Assembly: GCA_030641945.1 (NCBI GenBank)
Contig: DAOWLL010000101.1
Coordinates: forward strand, 1 to 6,604
Source: Gammaproteobacteria bacterium
GTDB lineage: Bacteria; Pseudomonadota; Gammaproteobacteria; SZUA-229
DNA: 6,604 nt
Reading direction: 5' to 3'
Shown here: piece after piece, positions 1 through 5,813 of the stretch
Layout of the letters: every line of letters begins with the position of its first letter
Position numbering within the stretch: the stretch's first letter is position 1
The notes under the pieces: model-generated
Seen by the model: the letters and a program-made list of their open reading frames with translations, nothing else
The model's database searches: none
What the model was told of the DNA's origin: nothing
Made by a program: the position numbers and the translations under genes

Positions 1-82
1 CTGTGTACTCTGTGCCTCTGCGGTAGCTTTGTTTTTAACAAAAGAAAGGTTTTCTCTGTGTCCTCTGTGCCTCTGTGGTGAA
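1..82. repeat. Two copies of a CTCTGTG-rich dispersed repeat
   Basis: Two near-identical units lie at 1-24 and 56-79 (55-bp period). They read CTGTGTxCTCTGTGCCTCTG followed by CGGT or TGGT and match at 22 of 24 positions. The spacer is A/T-rich (GTTTTTAACAAAAGAAAGG). The complementary strand reads CCACAGAGGCACAGAG. From memory, units of this kind are scattered in intergenic DNA of many environmental bacteria. That is recall, not a search. No ORF spans the region. The first copy touches the window edge, so the array may continue to the left. Confidence 0.7.
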
Positions 83-196
83 TCAGGGTTTGTTATGTTT
101 AAAACCGTCAGATTGGGTTTAATCCACTACAGATAATACAATTCTGTATGGTAGCTCGGTGAGATCGCAGGTCGAGATGATGCCTGACTGGTTTTA

Positions 197-224
197 CCTC
201 GCCACTCGCGCCTCGCCACTCGCC
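197..224. repeat. 14-bp direct tandem repeat, two units
   Basis: CCTCGCCACTCGCG (197-210) is followed immediately by CCTCGCCACTCGCC (211-224), with 13 of 14 positions identical. The repeat lies just beyond the adk stop codon (229-231 on the minus strand), so it falls in the adk 3' untranslated region. It does not form an obvious hairpin and is not followed by a T run on the minus strand, so it is not an intrinsic terminator. Its function is unknown. Confidence 0.75.
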
Positions 225-228
225 CCTG

Positions 229-1227
229 TTATTTCAAGCTGGCTTCTTTTTCTGTCAGCTTTTCCAGCGCGGCTTCGTTCTTTTCGACTTCCCTGGCCAG
301 TAGTTTTTCTGTTCGAGTGACGTCCCTGAGCTCGCTTTTCACGGTCTTAAGCTCGTTTTGCAGTGTTTTCAGCTGCGCTCTGTATGCAGTCTGGGCTGCC
401 GATACAGTTCTCTTTGAGCGCTTTCTAACGACCGGGTTGGTCGCGGCAGCTTCTCTTTTTTTCTGCCGTGGAGCGGGTTTTTGTTTGTCGCTGACCTGGG
501 TGCGTATGACTTCCGGCCTGGTATTGACCGCCTTTGCGGCAGGCTGCTGAGTAACTGGCTGTAACTTGATGCGTGAGGAACGCATGCCGCGTAATGCGGA
601 TTTGATGCGTTTCTTGATTTCTTCAACGGTTCCCTGTCCATCTATAACGTGCAGGTTGCCCTTGTTGCTGTAATAGGCAGCTAACGGTTGTGTATGTGTT
701 TCATAGACGCGCAACCGCCGATTAATGGTTTCTTCATTGTCATCTGAACGGTGATGCAAGGTGCCACCGCAATTATCGCACTGCGTGTCGATGGACGGCG
801 GATTGGTAAATGAATTAAACAGTGTTCCACACGACAGGCATGTCAGACGGCCGACCATACGCTGCATCAGCAGATCGAAGTCGACATTGATCTGAAGTAC
901 GGCATCAATGGGCCTGCCCAGGTTTGCAAGCAAGCGGTCCAGCGCTTCCGCCTGTTCCAGGTTGCGTGGGAAGCCGTCCATGATAAATCCGTTTTCAGCA
1001 TCCGGGCGCATGATGCGTTCACGGATCATGCCGATGACGATATCATTGGGTACCAGCTGGCCAGCATCCATCACGGCCTTGGCTTGCCTGCCAAGCGGTG
1101 TCTGCGCAGCCACTGCTGCTCGCAGCAGGTCCCCGGTCGACACCTGAGGGATGTTGTACTTTTCAATCAGAAATTTTGTTTGTGTACCTTTGCCGGATCC
1201 CGGGGCTCCGATCAAAACCAGTCTCAT
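229..1227 (-). CDS. adk: Adenylate kinase, long form with Cys4 LID and a C-terminal basic/coiled-coil extension
   Basis: This cytoplasmic enzyme interconverts ATP + AMP and 2 ADP. The kinase core spans about residues 1-213. It shows the P-loop GAPGSGKGT (7-15), the AMP-site segment STGDLLRA (30-37), DGFPR (84-88), and the LID-domain start GRLTC (126-130). The LID carries C130-x2-C133 and C150-x2-C153, a zinc-ligand pattern known in Adks such as those of Bacillus. R160, D162, D163, and the arginines of NRRLRVYE (169-176) close the LID. Adks are normally about 215 residues; this one has 332. Residues 214-276 are a Lys/Arg/Pro/Ala-rich, probably disordered linker. Residues 286-331 show hydrophobics in heptad register (L286, L289, L293, V296, L300, V303, L310, V314, L321, L324, L331), which predicts a coiled coil. 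The ATG start has GGAG 6 nt upstream (1234-1237). The gene is divergent from the cell-wall operon. The kinase call is certain; the role of the tail is unknown. Confidence 0.97.
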   Translation of the reverse strand: MRLVLIGAPGSGKGTQTKFLIEKYNIPQVSTGDLLRAAVAAQTPLGRQAKAVMDAGQLVPNDIVIGMIRERIMRPDAENGFIMDGFPRNLEQAEALDRLLANLGRPIDAVLQINVDFDLLMQRMVGRLTCLSCGTLFNSFTNPPSIDTQCDNCGGTLHHRSDDNEETINRRLRVYETHTQPLAAYYSNKGNLHVIDGQGTVEEIKKRIKSALRGMRSSRIKLQPVTQQPAAKAVNTRPEVIRTQVSDKQKPAPRQKKREAAATNPVVRKRSKRTVSAAQTAYRAQLKTLQNELKTVKSELRDVTRTEKLLAREVEKNEAALEKLTEKEASLK

Positions 1228-1267
1228 TTGCTACTCCACTTTGCCAGATGTACCTACAACTTGGGGG

Positions 1268-1295
1268 ATTCTATCGATTGTTCAGCGATTGTCGA
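1268..1295 (-). promoter_or_regulatory. Predicted sigma70-type promoter of adk
   Basis: Reading the minus strand, TCGACA (1295-1290; 5 of 6 match to the -35 consensus) is followed after 16 nt by TAGAAT (1273-1268; 5 of 6 match to the -10 consensus). Transcription would start near 1260, giving a leader of about 30-35 nt that contains the GGAG ribosome-binding site. The distance and orientation suit adk. The call rests on consensus matching only. Confidence 0.55.
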
Positions 1296-1343
1296 GCTAA
1301 ACATGATTAATCCCGCCTAAATCACTATAAAGTCGATATAATC

Positions 1344-1368
1344 CGGGCAGAATCTGCAGATTAGCCCG
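1344..1368. repeat. Near-perfect palindrome around AATCTGCAGATT
   Basis: AATCTGCAGATT (1351-1362) is a perfect 12-bp palindrome. It is flanked by CGGGC (1344-1348) and GCCCG (1364-1368), which extends the dyad across 25 bp with a one-base offset. The right-hand GCCCG is also the first base group of the outer inverted-repeat arm. It could be an operator-like dyad or a junction of two repeat ends. No regulator can be named. Confidence 0.5.
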
Positions 1369-1420
1369 CATATTACATGAAGGATTTGGATTTTATGGGC
1401 AAGCTGGCTAAGCAGGTTGG

Positions 1421-1469
1421 ACGATCGCCCGCGGATTCATAGCCCTAGCTATGGATCAAGGGGGATCGT
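1421..1469. repeat. Strong 49-nt hairpin (imperfect palindrome)
   Basis: ACGATCGCCC (1421-1430) pairs with GGGGGATCGT (1460-1469) with one mismatch. GATTCATAGC (1434-1443) pairs with GCTATGGATC (1448-1457), where the single mismatch becomes a G-U pair in RNA. The apical loop is CCTA (1444-1447), and there is a small 3/2-nt internal loop. The stem sits between the left outer and left inner repeat arms. There is no T run after it, so it is not a standard terminator. It may be part of the mobile element or a structured RNA. Confidence 0.6.
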
Positions 1470-1472
1470 TAT

Positions 1473-1636
1473 AGCCCGCATTTGTCACCCGAGGGTGAGA
1501 TGATCACGCAGAGATTTGGATCCACAACGGATTTTACGAAGGAGTGTAATAACCTTGTGTATTTCCGACTGAGTAAGATGCGTTGTGGGTTCAAAGATCA
1601 AGTGAGGGCCCATCCATCGGGTGATAAATGCGGGCT
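1473..1636. repeat. Inner imperfect inverted repeat, arms about 65 bp
   Basis: The left arm at 1473-1537 and the right arm at 1574-1636 (read on the minus strand) both begin AGCCCGCATTT, then TCACCCGA, and later contain TCAC and CCACAACG followed by a sequence close to ATTTTAC or ATCTTAC. They are separated by about 36 bp. The whole could fold into a long cruciform or RNA stem. The outermost 22 bp are the best conserved part, as expected for transposon termini. Confidence 0.55.
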
Positions 1637-1860
1637 GATATGCGACGCCAGGTTGTGCATAAAACCACACGGACAAACTGTAACAGGTTAAAGCCATTAA
1701 ATTTTCTGTAACTTCTTGTAATATCATTCACTATCGATCATTCCGCGTCCGCCTTCGTGCAATATGCGGGCATGGCCGGATTTGTCTTGGGGGATTGCTC
1801 AAATCAGTATTAGTTTGTTCAAAGCAGCGACCTTGCAGTTGATGCAAACAGGATCCAGTT

Positions 1861-3705
1861 GTGCGTAGGTCTTTCGTCACTGACCACTCGCAGATTTCCA
1901 GGTTATTTAAAGCGCGCGCAATTTTTGCCGGGCTCTTAAGCTTTGTGTTGATTGCCGCCTTGCTGACCCGGCTCGGCTGGTTGCAGATTGTCGAATATGC
2001 GCATTTTGCCGGTCTGTCAACGGAAAACCGTGTTCGCCTGATGGCGCTGCCGCCGAACAGGGGGCTGATTTACGATCGTAATGGCGTGATACTGGCCGAG
2101 AACCGACCCACCTATCACCTCGAGCTGATTCCAGAGCAGGTTGAAGATATCGAGGCCACGCTGCTGGGTCTGGGCGAAATTGTAACGATCAGCGAGCGGA
2201 ATATCGAGCAGTTTCATCATTCAATGCGCACGCATCGAGCCTTCGAAAGTATCTCTCTCAGAACACGGCTCAGTGAAGAGGAAGTTGCGCGCCTCGCGGT
2301 CAATCGCCACCGTTACCCTGGTATGGATATCGTCGCACGCCTGAGCAGGCACTATCCACAGGGTGCAACTACAGTACATGCCGTGGGCTATGTTGGCCGT
2401 ATCAGTGAAAAGGATCTCAATACCATTGATGTGAGTAACTACCGGGGGTCTTCGCATATAGGCAAGACGGGCCTGGAAAAGTATTACGAGGAAGAACTCC
2501 ATGGCATTGTCGGGCAGCAGAATGTTGAGGTAAATGCTGAAGGCCGTATCCTCAGGGTGATTGACAAGATCCCGCCGTTACCGGGGAACAACCTGGTTCT
2601 GAACCTGGACATGGAGCTGCAGCGCACTGCAGAACAGGCACTGGGCGATTTTGCCGGTGCGGTCATTGTGATGCAGCCCAAAACCGGGGCTATTCTCGCT
2701 TTTGTTAGCGAGCCGGCTTACGATCCCAACCTGTTCGTACATGGCATCAGTGTCAAAGAATACAGTGCATTGCGTGAGGGCGATTACAAGCCGTTGTTCA
2801 ACAGGGCGCTGTTTGGCCAGTATCCGCCGGGCTCGACTCTCAAGCCATTTCTCGGCCTTGCCGGTATTGATTCAAAGGTGATTGGACACAGGGAAGGCAT
2901 ACGCTGCATTGGTTACTATACATTGCCCAACGACGAGGAGCATCGATACCGCGACTGGAAACGCCATGGGCTGGTTGAACTGGGCGATGCCATAGAGCAG
3001 TCCTGCGATGTATATTTTTACGAACTTGCACACCGGCTGGGCATCAATCGCATGCATGATTATCTAAGTGAATTCGGTTTCGGCGACAAAACGGGTATCG
3101 ATTTGCTCGGTGAGCGTTCTGGTTTGCTGCCTTCAAGGGAATGGAAGCGCAGGGTGCATAATAAAATATGGTATCCGGGCGAAACTTTGATTGCGGGAAT
3201 TGGTCAGGGCTATATGCTGACTACGCCTTTACAGTTGGCCGTGGCAACCTCTGCACTGGCAAACAAGGGCAAGAAAATCCAGCCGCGCCTGCTGAAAGAG
3301 ATGCGAGATACCAATGGCGAGATCACGGCGATGGCAGTGCCCTCTATTTCATGGATCAAGCTGAAGCGGGAAGAACGATGGGATTATATGCACAAGGCTA
3401 TGCAGCGTGTGCTGCGTGGTAAATGGGGTACTGCGCGTGCTACCGGGTGGAAGCTCAAAGGCTATGAAATGGCAGGCAAGACCGGGACTGCACAGGTGTT
3501 CGGTATAGCGCAGGGTGAAGAGTACGATGCGGAAACTGTTGCCAAGAAATTAAGAGATCATGCATTGTTCATTGCCTTTGCGCCGCTGGAAGATCCCGAA
3601 ATCGTGGTTGCGATCATAGAAGAAAATGGCGAGCATGGCAGTGCAGTGGCGCCGATAGCAAAGAAAATAATGGATCAATACCTGTTGAAAGACGATGCCG
3701 AGTAA
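1861..3705 (+). CDS. mrdA: Penicillin-binding protein 2, elongation-specific transpeptidase (class B)
   Basis: PBP2 is the inner-membrane DD-transpeptidase that cross-links new side-wall peptidoglycan in the Rod complex with RodA. A single N-terminal membrane anchor lies at about 19-38. The pedestal domain begins with NRGLIYDRNG (66-75). The transpeptidase domain carries all three active-site motifs: S325-T-L-K328 (nucleophile Ser), S381-C-D383 (PBP2s have SxD where PBP3s have SxN), and K540-T-G542 in KTGTAQV. IGQGY (447-451) and TTPLQLA (454-460) are also typical. At 614 residues the length is normal. The start is GTG; an in-frame TGA at 1840-1842 excludes any longer form, the next Met (residue 61) would remove the anchor, and AGGA (1850-1853) lies 7 nt upstream. 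It is the first gene of the operon and its 3' end overlaps mrdB by 11 nt. C349, D365, H369, and C382 may form a metal site (see findings). Confidence 0.97.
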   Translation: MRRSFVTDHSQISRLFKARAIFAGLLSFVLIAALLTRLGWLQIVEYAHFAGLSTENRVRLMALPPNRGLIYDRNGVILAENRPTYHLELIPEQVEDIEATLLGLGEIVTISERNIEQFHHSMRTHRAFESISLRTRLSEEEVARLAVNRHRYPGMDIVARLSRHYPQGATTVHAVGYVGRISEKDLNTIDVSNYRGSSHIGKTGLEKYYEEELHGIVGQQNVEVNAEGRILRVIDKIPPLPGNNLVLNLDMELQRTAEQALGDFAGAVIVMQPKTGAILAFVSEPAYDPNLFVHGISVKEYSALREGDYKPLFNRALFGQYPPGSTLKPFLGLAGIDSKVIGHREGIRCIGYYTLPNDEEHRYRDWKRHGLVELGDAIEQSCDVYFYELAHRLGINRMHDYLSEFGFGDKTGIDLLGERSGLLPSREWKRRVHNKIWYPGETLIAGIGQGYMLTTPLQLAVATSALANKGKKIQPRLLKEMRDTNGEITAMAVPSISWIKLKREERWDYMHKAMQRVLRGKWGTARATGWKLKGYEMAGKTGTAQVFGIAQGEEYDAETVAKKLRDHALFIAFAPLEDPEIVVAIIEENGEHGSAVAPIAKKIMDQYLLKDDAE

Positions 3706-4819
3706 TTACCAGTTCGATACAGCTTATCAAAGCCGGTTTAGCCGAGTGTTGCAGATTATTCGCATCGATCCAGTGCTGTTGTTTGGACTGCTGATGCTTA
3801 CTCTGGCGGGACTGGGTGTTCTCTACAGTGCGGGTGACCAGTCTGCTGAATTAATGCAGAAGCAGGTTGTAAGGCTGTCGATCGCGTTTCTGGTGATGTT
3901 GGTGGTGGCGCAGATTTCGCCGCATCAGCTTTATTTATGGACGCCGTGGGTGTTTCTTGTCGGCGTGATTCTGTTGCTGATGGTGTATTTTGCCGGTGAT
4001 GTTGGTAAAGGGGCGCAGCGTTGGCTCAAGATCGGTGTGCGCTTCCAGCCTTCAGAAATCATGAAACTGGCGACGCCGTTGATGCTGGCCTGGTATTTAT
4101 CCGAGCGTCCGCTGCCGCCTGGATTTCGTTCGCTGATGATTTCGTCGGGACTGGTACTGGTGCCGACAATCATGATTGCGATGCAGCCGGATCTGGGTAC
4201 TGCGCTACTGGTCGGCGCTGCTGGATTCTTTGTGGTTTTTTTCTCGGGTATTCGCTGGCGTGTTTTGATTGGATCAGGCCTGGCGATGCTGGCGTTTATT
4301 CCTGTTTTATGGCGAATGATGCATGACTATCAGCGGCAGCGCGTACTGACCTTGCTGGACCCGGAAAGCGATCCGCTTGGCGCCGGTTATCACATCATCC
4401 AGTCGAAAATTGCGATTGGCTCTGGTGGTCTTTATGGCAAAGGCTGGTTAAACGGTACCCAGTCGCAGCTCGATTTTTTACCGGAGCGTTCAACAGACTT
4501 TATTTTCGCAGTGTTCGCGGAAGAATTTGGTATGATGGGCGCTGTCGTATTGCTGTCGCTGTATGCCTTTATAGTCTGGCGCGGACTGTATATCGCAGAT
4601 CATGCTCAGGATAATTTCAGCCGTTTACTGGCAGGCAGTTTAAGTATGACCTTTTTTGTGTACCTGTTCGTCAATGTCGGCATGGTATCGGGAATCCTGC
4701 CTGTGGTAGGCGTGCCCTTGCCCCTGGTCAGTTATGGCGGAACATCCCTGGTCACACTAATGGCAGGATTTGGTATGTTGATGTCGATAAACTCTCATCG
4801 CAGATTTTTGTCTAGATAA
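3695..4819 (+). CDS. mrdB: RodA, SEDS-family peptidoglycan glycosyltransferase
   Basis: RodA polymerises lipid II into glycan strands at the inner membrane during cell elongation and pairs with PBP2, encoded just upstream. At 374 residues it is almost entirely hydrophobic, with about ten predicted membrane segments (for example 27-46, 84-100, 148-163, 167-185, 188-205, 275-297, 312-335, and 343-364). SEDS signatures are present: FQPSEIMK (117-124), QPDLGTA (164-170), and the extracellular-loop motif FLPERSTDFIFAV (261-273), in which D268 occupies the place of the catalytic Asp of E. coli RodA. PLPLVSYGGTS (341-351) is the conserved C-terminal signature. The ATG lies within the last codons of mrdA, which suggests translational coupling. 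The ribosome-binding site is weak (GAAAGA, 3687-3692). FtsW is the close paralogue, but the PBP2 neighbour favours RodA. Confidence 0.97.
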   Translation: MPSNYQFDTAYQSRFSRVLQIIRIDPVLLFGLLMLTLAGLGVLYSAGDQSAELMQKQVVRLSIAFLVMLVVAQISPHQLYLWTPWVFLVGVILLLMVYFAGDVGKGAQRWLKIGVRFQPSEIMKLATPLMLAWYLSERPLPPGFRSLMISSGLVLVPTIMIAMQPDLGTALLVGAAGFFVVFFSGIRWRVLIGSGLAMLAFIPVLWRMMHDYQRQRVLTLLDPESDPLGAGYHIIQSKIAIGSGGLYGKGWLNGTQSQLDFLPERSTDFIFAVFAEEFGMMGAVVLLSLYAFIVWRGLYIADHAQDNFSRLLAGSLSMTFFVYLFVNVGMVSGILPVVGVPLPLVSYGGTSLVTLMAGFGMLMSINSHRRFLSR

Positions 4820-4844
4820 TAATAAGAAATCATAATCAAGATTC

Positions 4845-5813
4845 ATGAACCCGATTACATCTCTTTTTGCATTATTTTTATTGTTTATTTCGCTGAATGT
4901 GCAGGCAAATTACAGCCAGCGTGATGATGTTCAGCAGTTTATTGACAAAATGGTCGAAAAACACGGCTTCAGCCGTGATGTGCTCATTTCAAAGTTTGCT
5001 TCGGCAAAAAAACTGGATGGTGTACTGGAAGCTATCGCCAAGCCGGCCGAAAAAGTTTTGACATGGAAGGATTACAGGCCGATTTTTGTCACTTCAAAAC
5101 GTATCAGAGGCGGCAACAAGTTTCTGCAGCAGCACCATGAGACTCTGAAACGTGCTGAAAAGGAGTATGGCGTTCCTGCCGAGATCATTACCGCCATTAT
5201 CGGTGTTGAAACCTATTACGGCAGGCTCAGCGGTAAAACACGGGTTTTCGATTCATTAGTTACACTGGGTTTTGATTACCCGCCGCGGTCACGTTTTTTT
5301 CTTAGTGAACTTGAACAGTTTCTGTTGCTGACACGCGAAGAAAATATTGATGTCAGAGATATTCGTGGCTCCTATGCAGGCGCGATGGGTATGCCTCAAT
5401 TTATCTCCAGTAGTTATCGACACTATGCGGTTGATTTTGATGGTGATGGCAAACGTGATCTATGGAACAACACAACAGACGTAATTGGCAGTGTTGCCAA
5501 TTATTTCAACGTGCATGGCTGGAGACCCGGCGAGATGGTGGTCGTCCCTGCACGCGTAAATAAACAGGTGGAAGAGACAAGAAACAAGTTGAAGCCGCAT
5601 ACGCGTATTTCAGAACTCGCCAGTAACGGTGTCTTCCCTGAAGCCGCTATTGATAATGACAAGAAAGCAACGCTGATAACGCTGAAGGGCAAAAAGGGCA
5701 AGGAGTACTGGCTGGGCCTGGATAATTTTTACGTGATCACACGCTACAATCATAGTGCACTGTATGCAATGGCTGTCTATCAATTAAGCCAGGAGTTTGA
5801 TGCGCAGAAATGA
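4845..5813 (+). CDS. mltB: MltB/SltB1-family lytic murein transglycosylase, predicted soluble periplasmic
   Basis: This enzyme cleaves the MurNAc-GlcNAc bond of peptidoglycan, forming 1,6-anhydroMurNAc ends (family GH103). A short signal peptide (about 1-21, hydrophobic 6-16) ends in VQA-NY, a signal peptidase I site. There is no Cys there, so it is not a lipoprotein, unlike E. coli MltB; this is closer to Pseudomonas SltB1. The proposed catalytic acid is E122 in GVETYYG. The family motifs GAMGMPQF (179-186), the EF-hand-like DFDGDGKRDLW (197-207), FNVHGW (221-226), and YNHSALYAMAVYQL (301-314) are all present. The length of 322 residues is normal for the soluble form. It starts 25 nt after mrdB with only a weak ribosome-binding site and presumably shares the operon transcript. 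Its stop overlaps rlpA. Confidence 0.95.
   Translation: MNPITSLFALFLLFISLNVQANYSQRDDVQQFIDKMVEKHGFSRDVLISKFASAKKLDGVLEAIAKPAEKVLTWKDYRPIFVTSKRIRGGNKFLQQHHETLKRAEKEYGVPAEIITAIIGVETYYGRLSGKTRVFDSLVTLGFDYPPRSRFFLSELEQFLLLTREENIDVRDIRGSYAGAMGMPQFISSSYRHYAVDFDGDGKRDLWNNTTDVIGSVANYFNVHGWRPGEMVVVPARVNKQVEETRNKLKPHTRISELASNGVFPEAAIDNDKKATLITLKGKKGKEYWLGLDNFYVITRYNHSALYAMAVYQLSQEFDAQK

Larger units (their letters stand above)
1363..1773. mobile_element. Nested inverted-repeat element, MITE-like or decayed insertion sequence
   Basis: An outer inverted pair consists of GCCCGCATATTACATGAAGG at 1364-1383 and, on the opposite strand, GCCCGCATATTGCACGAAGG at 1771-1752, with 18 of 20 identical. Inside it lies a second pair starting AGCCCGCATTT(G/A)TCACCCGA at 1473 and, inverted, at 1636. 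These inner arms can be aligned imperfectly over about 65 bp, down to CCACAACG near 1522-1529 and its partner near 1582-1589. All four ends share GCCCGCAT. No transposase gene is present, and I see no clear target-site duplication. The structure therefore fits a non-autonomous element, one element inserted in another, or IS remnants. The IS family is not assigned. Confidence 0.55.
1228..1860. other. Gene-free divergent intergenic region (633 bp)
   Basis: No credible protein-coding gene is seen between the adk and mrdA starts. Open frames at 1482-1691 (plus) and 1485-1727 (minus) lie almost wholly inside inverted repeats and resemble no family I recognise. The stretch contains the adk promoter near 1268-1295, a 12-bp palindrome at 1351-1362, and a block of nested inverted repeats and a hairpin at 1363-1773. 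An A/T-rich part at 1690-1740 and the segment 1774-1860 lead to mrdA. I found no plus-strand promoter with good matches at both the -35 and -10 boxes, although the operon very probably starts here. The best weak candidates are TAATAT at 1719-1724 and TTGTCT/CAGTAT at 1782-1810. Confidence 0.75.

Noticed and set aside
1..82. CRISPR array
   Set aside because: There are only two units, no further spacing regularity, low-complexity repeat content, and no cas gene nearby.
128..148. Hairpin TACAGA/TCTGTA as a possible adk terminator
   Set aside because: The stem is only 6 bp and A/T-rich, the loop is 9 nt, and there is no T run on the minus-strand downstream side. No convincing intrinsic terminator for adk was found.
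369..641. A 90-codon minus-strand frame inside the adk tail
   Set aside because: It overlaps the in-frame adk extension. Its Arg/Pro/Ser-rich translation is typical of a shifted reading of Lys-rich coding DNA, and the adk frame has the better heptad pattern.
1482..1727. Overlapping open frames of 69 and 80 codons on opposite strands in the intergenic region
   Set aside because: Both fall almost wholly within inverted-repeat arms, lack a convincing ribosome-binding site, and show no recognisable protein motif. Open frames on both strands of a palindromic sequence are expected by chance.
1363..1773. Integron attC site or toxin-antitoxin locus
   Set aside because: There is no integrase-type core pair, no gene cassette, and no small paired coding genes. 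The symmetry is explained by nested inverted repeats.
1782..1810. TTGTCT-17-CAGTAT as the mrdA promoter
   Set aside because: The -10 match is only 3 of 6 and there is no extended -10, so it is too weak to list as a feature.
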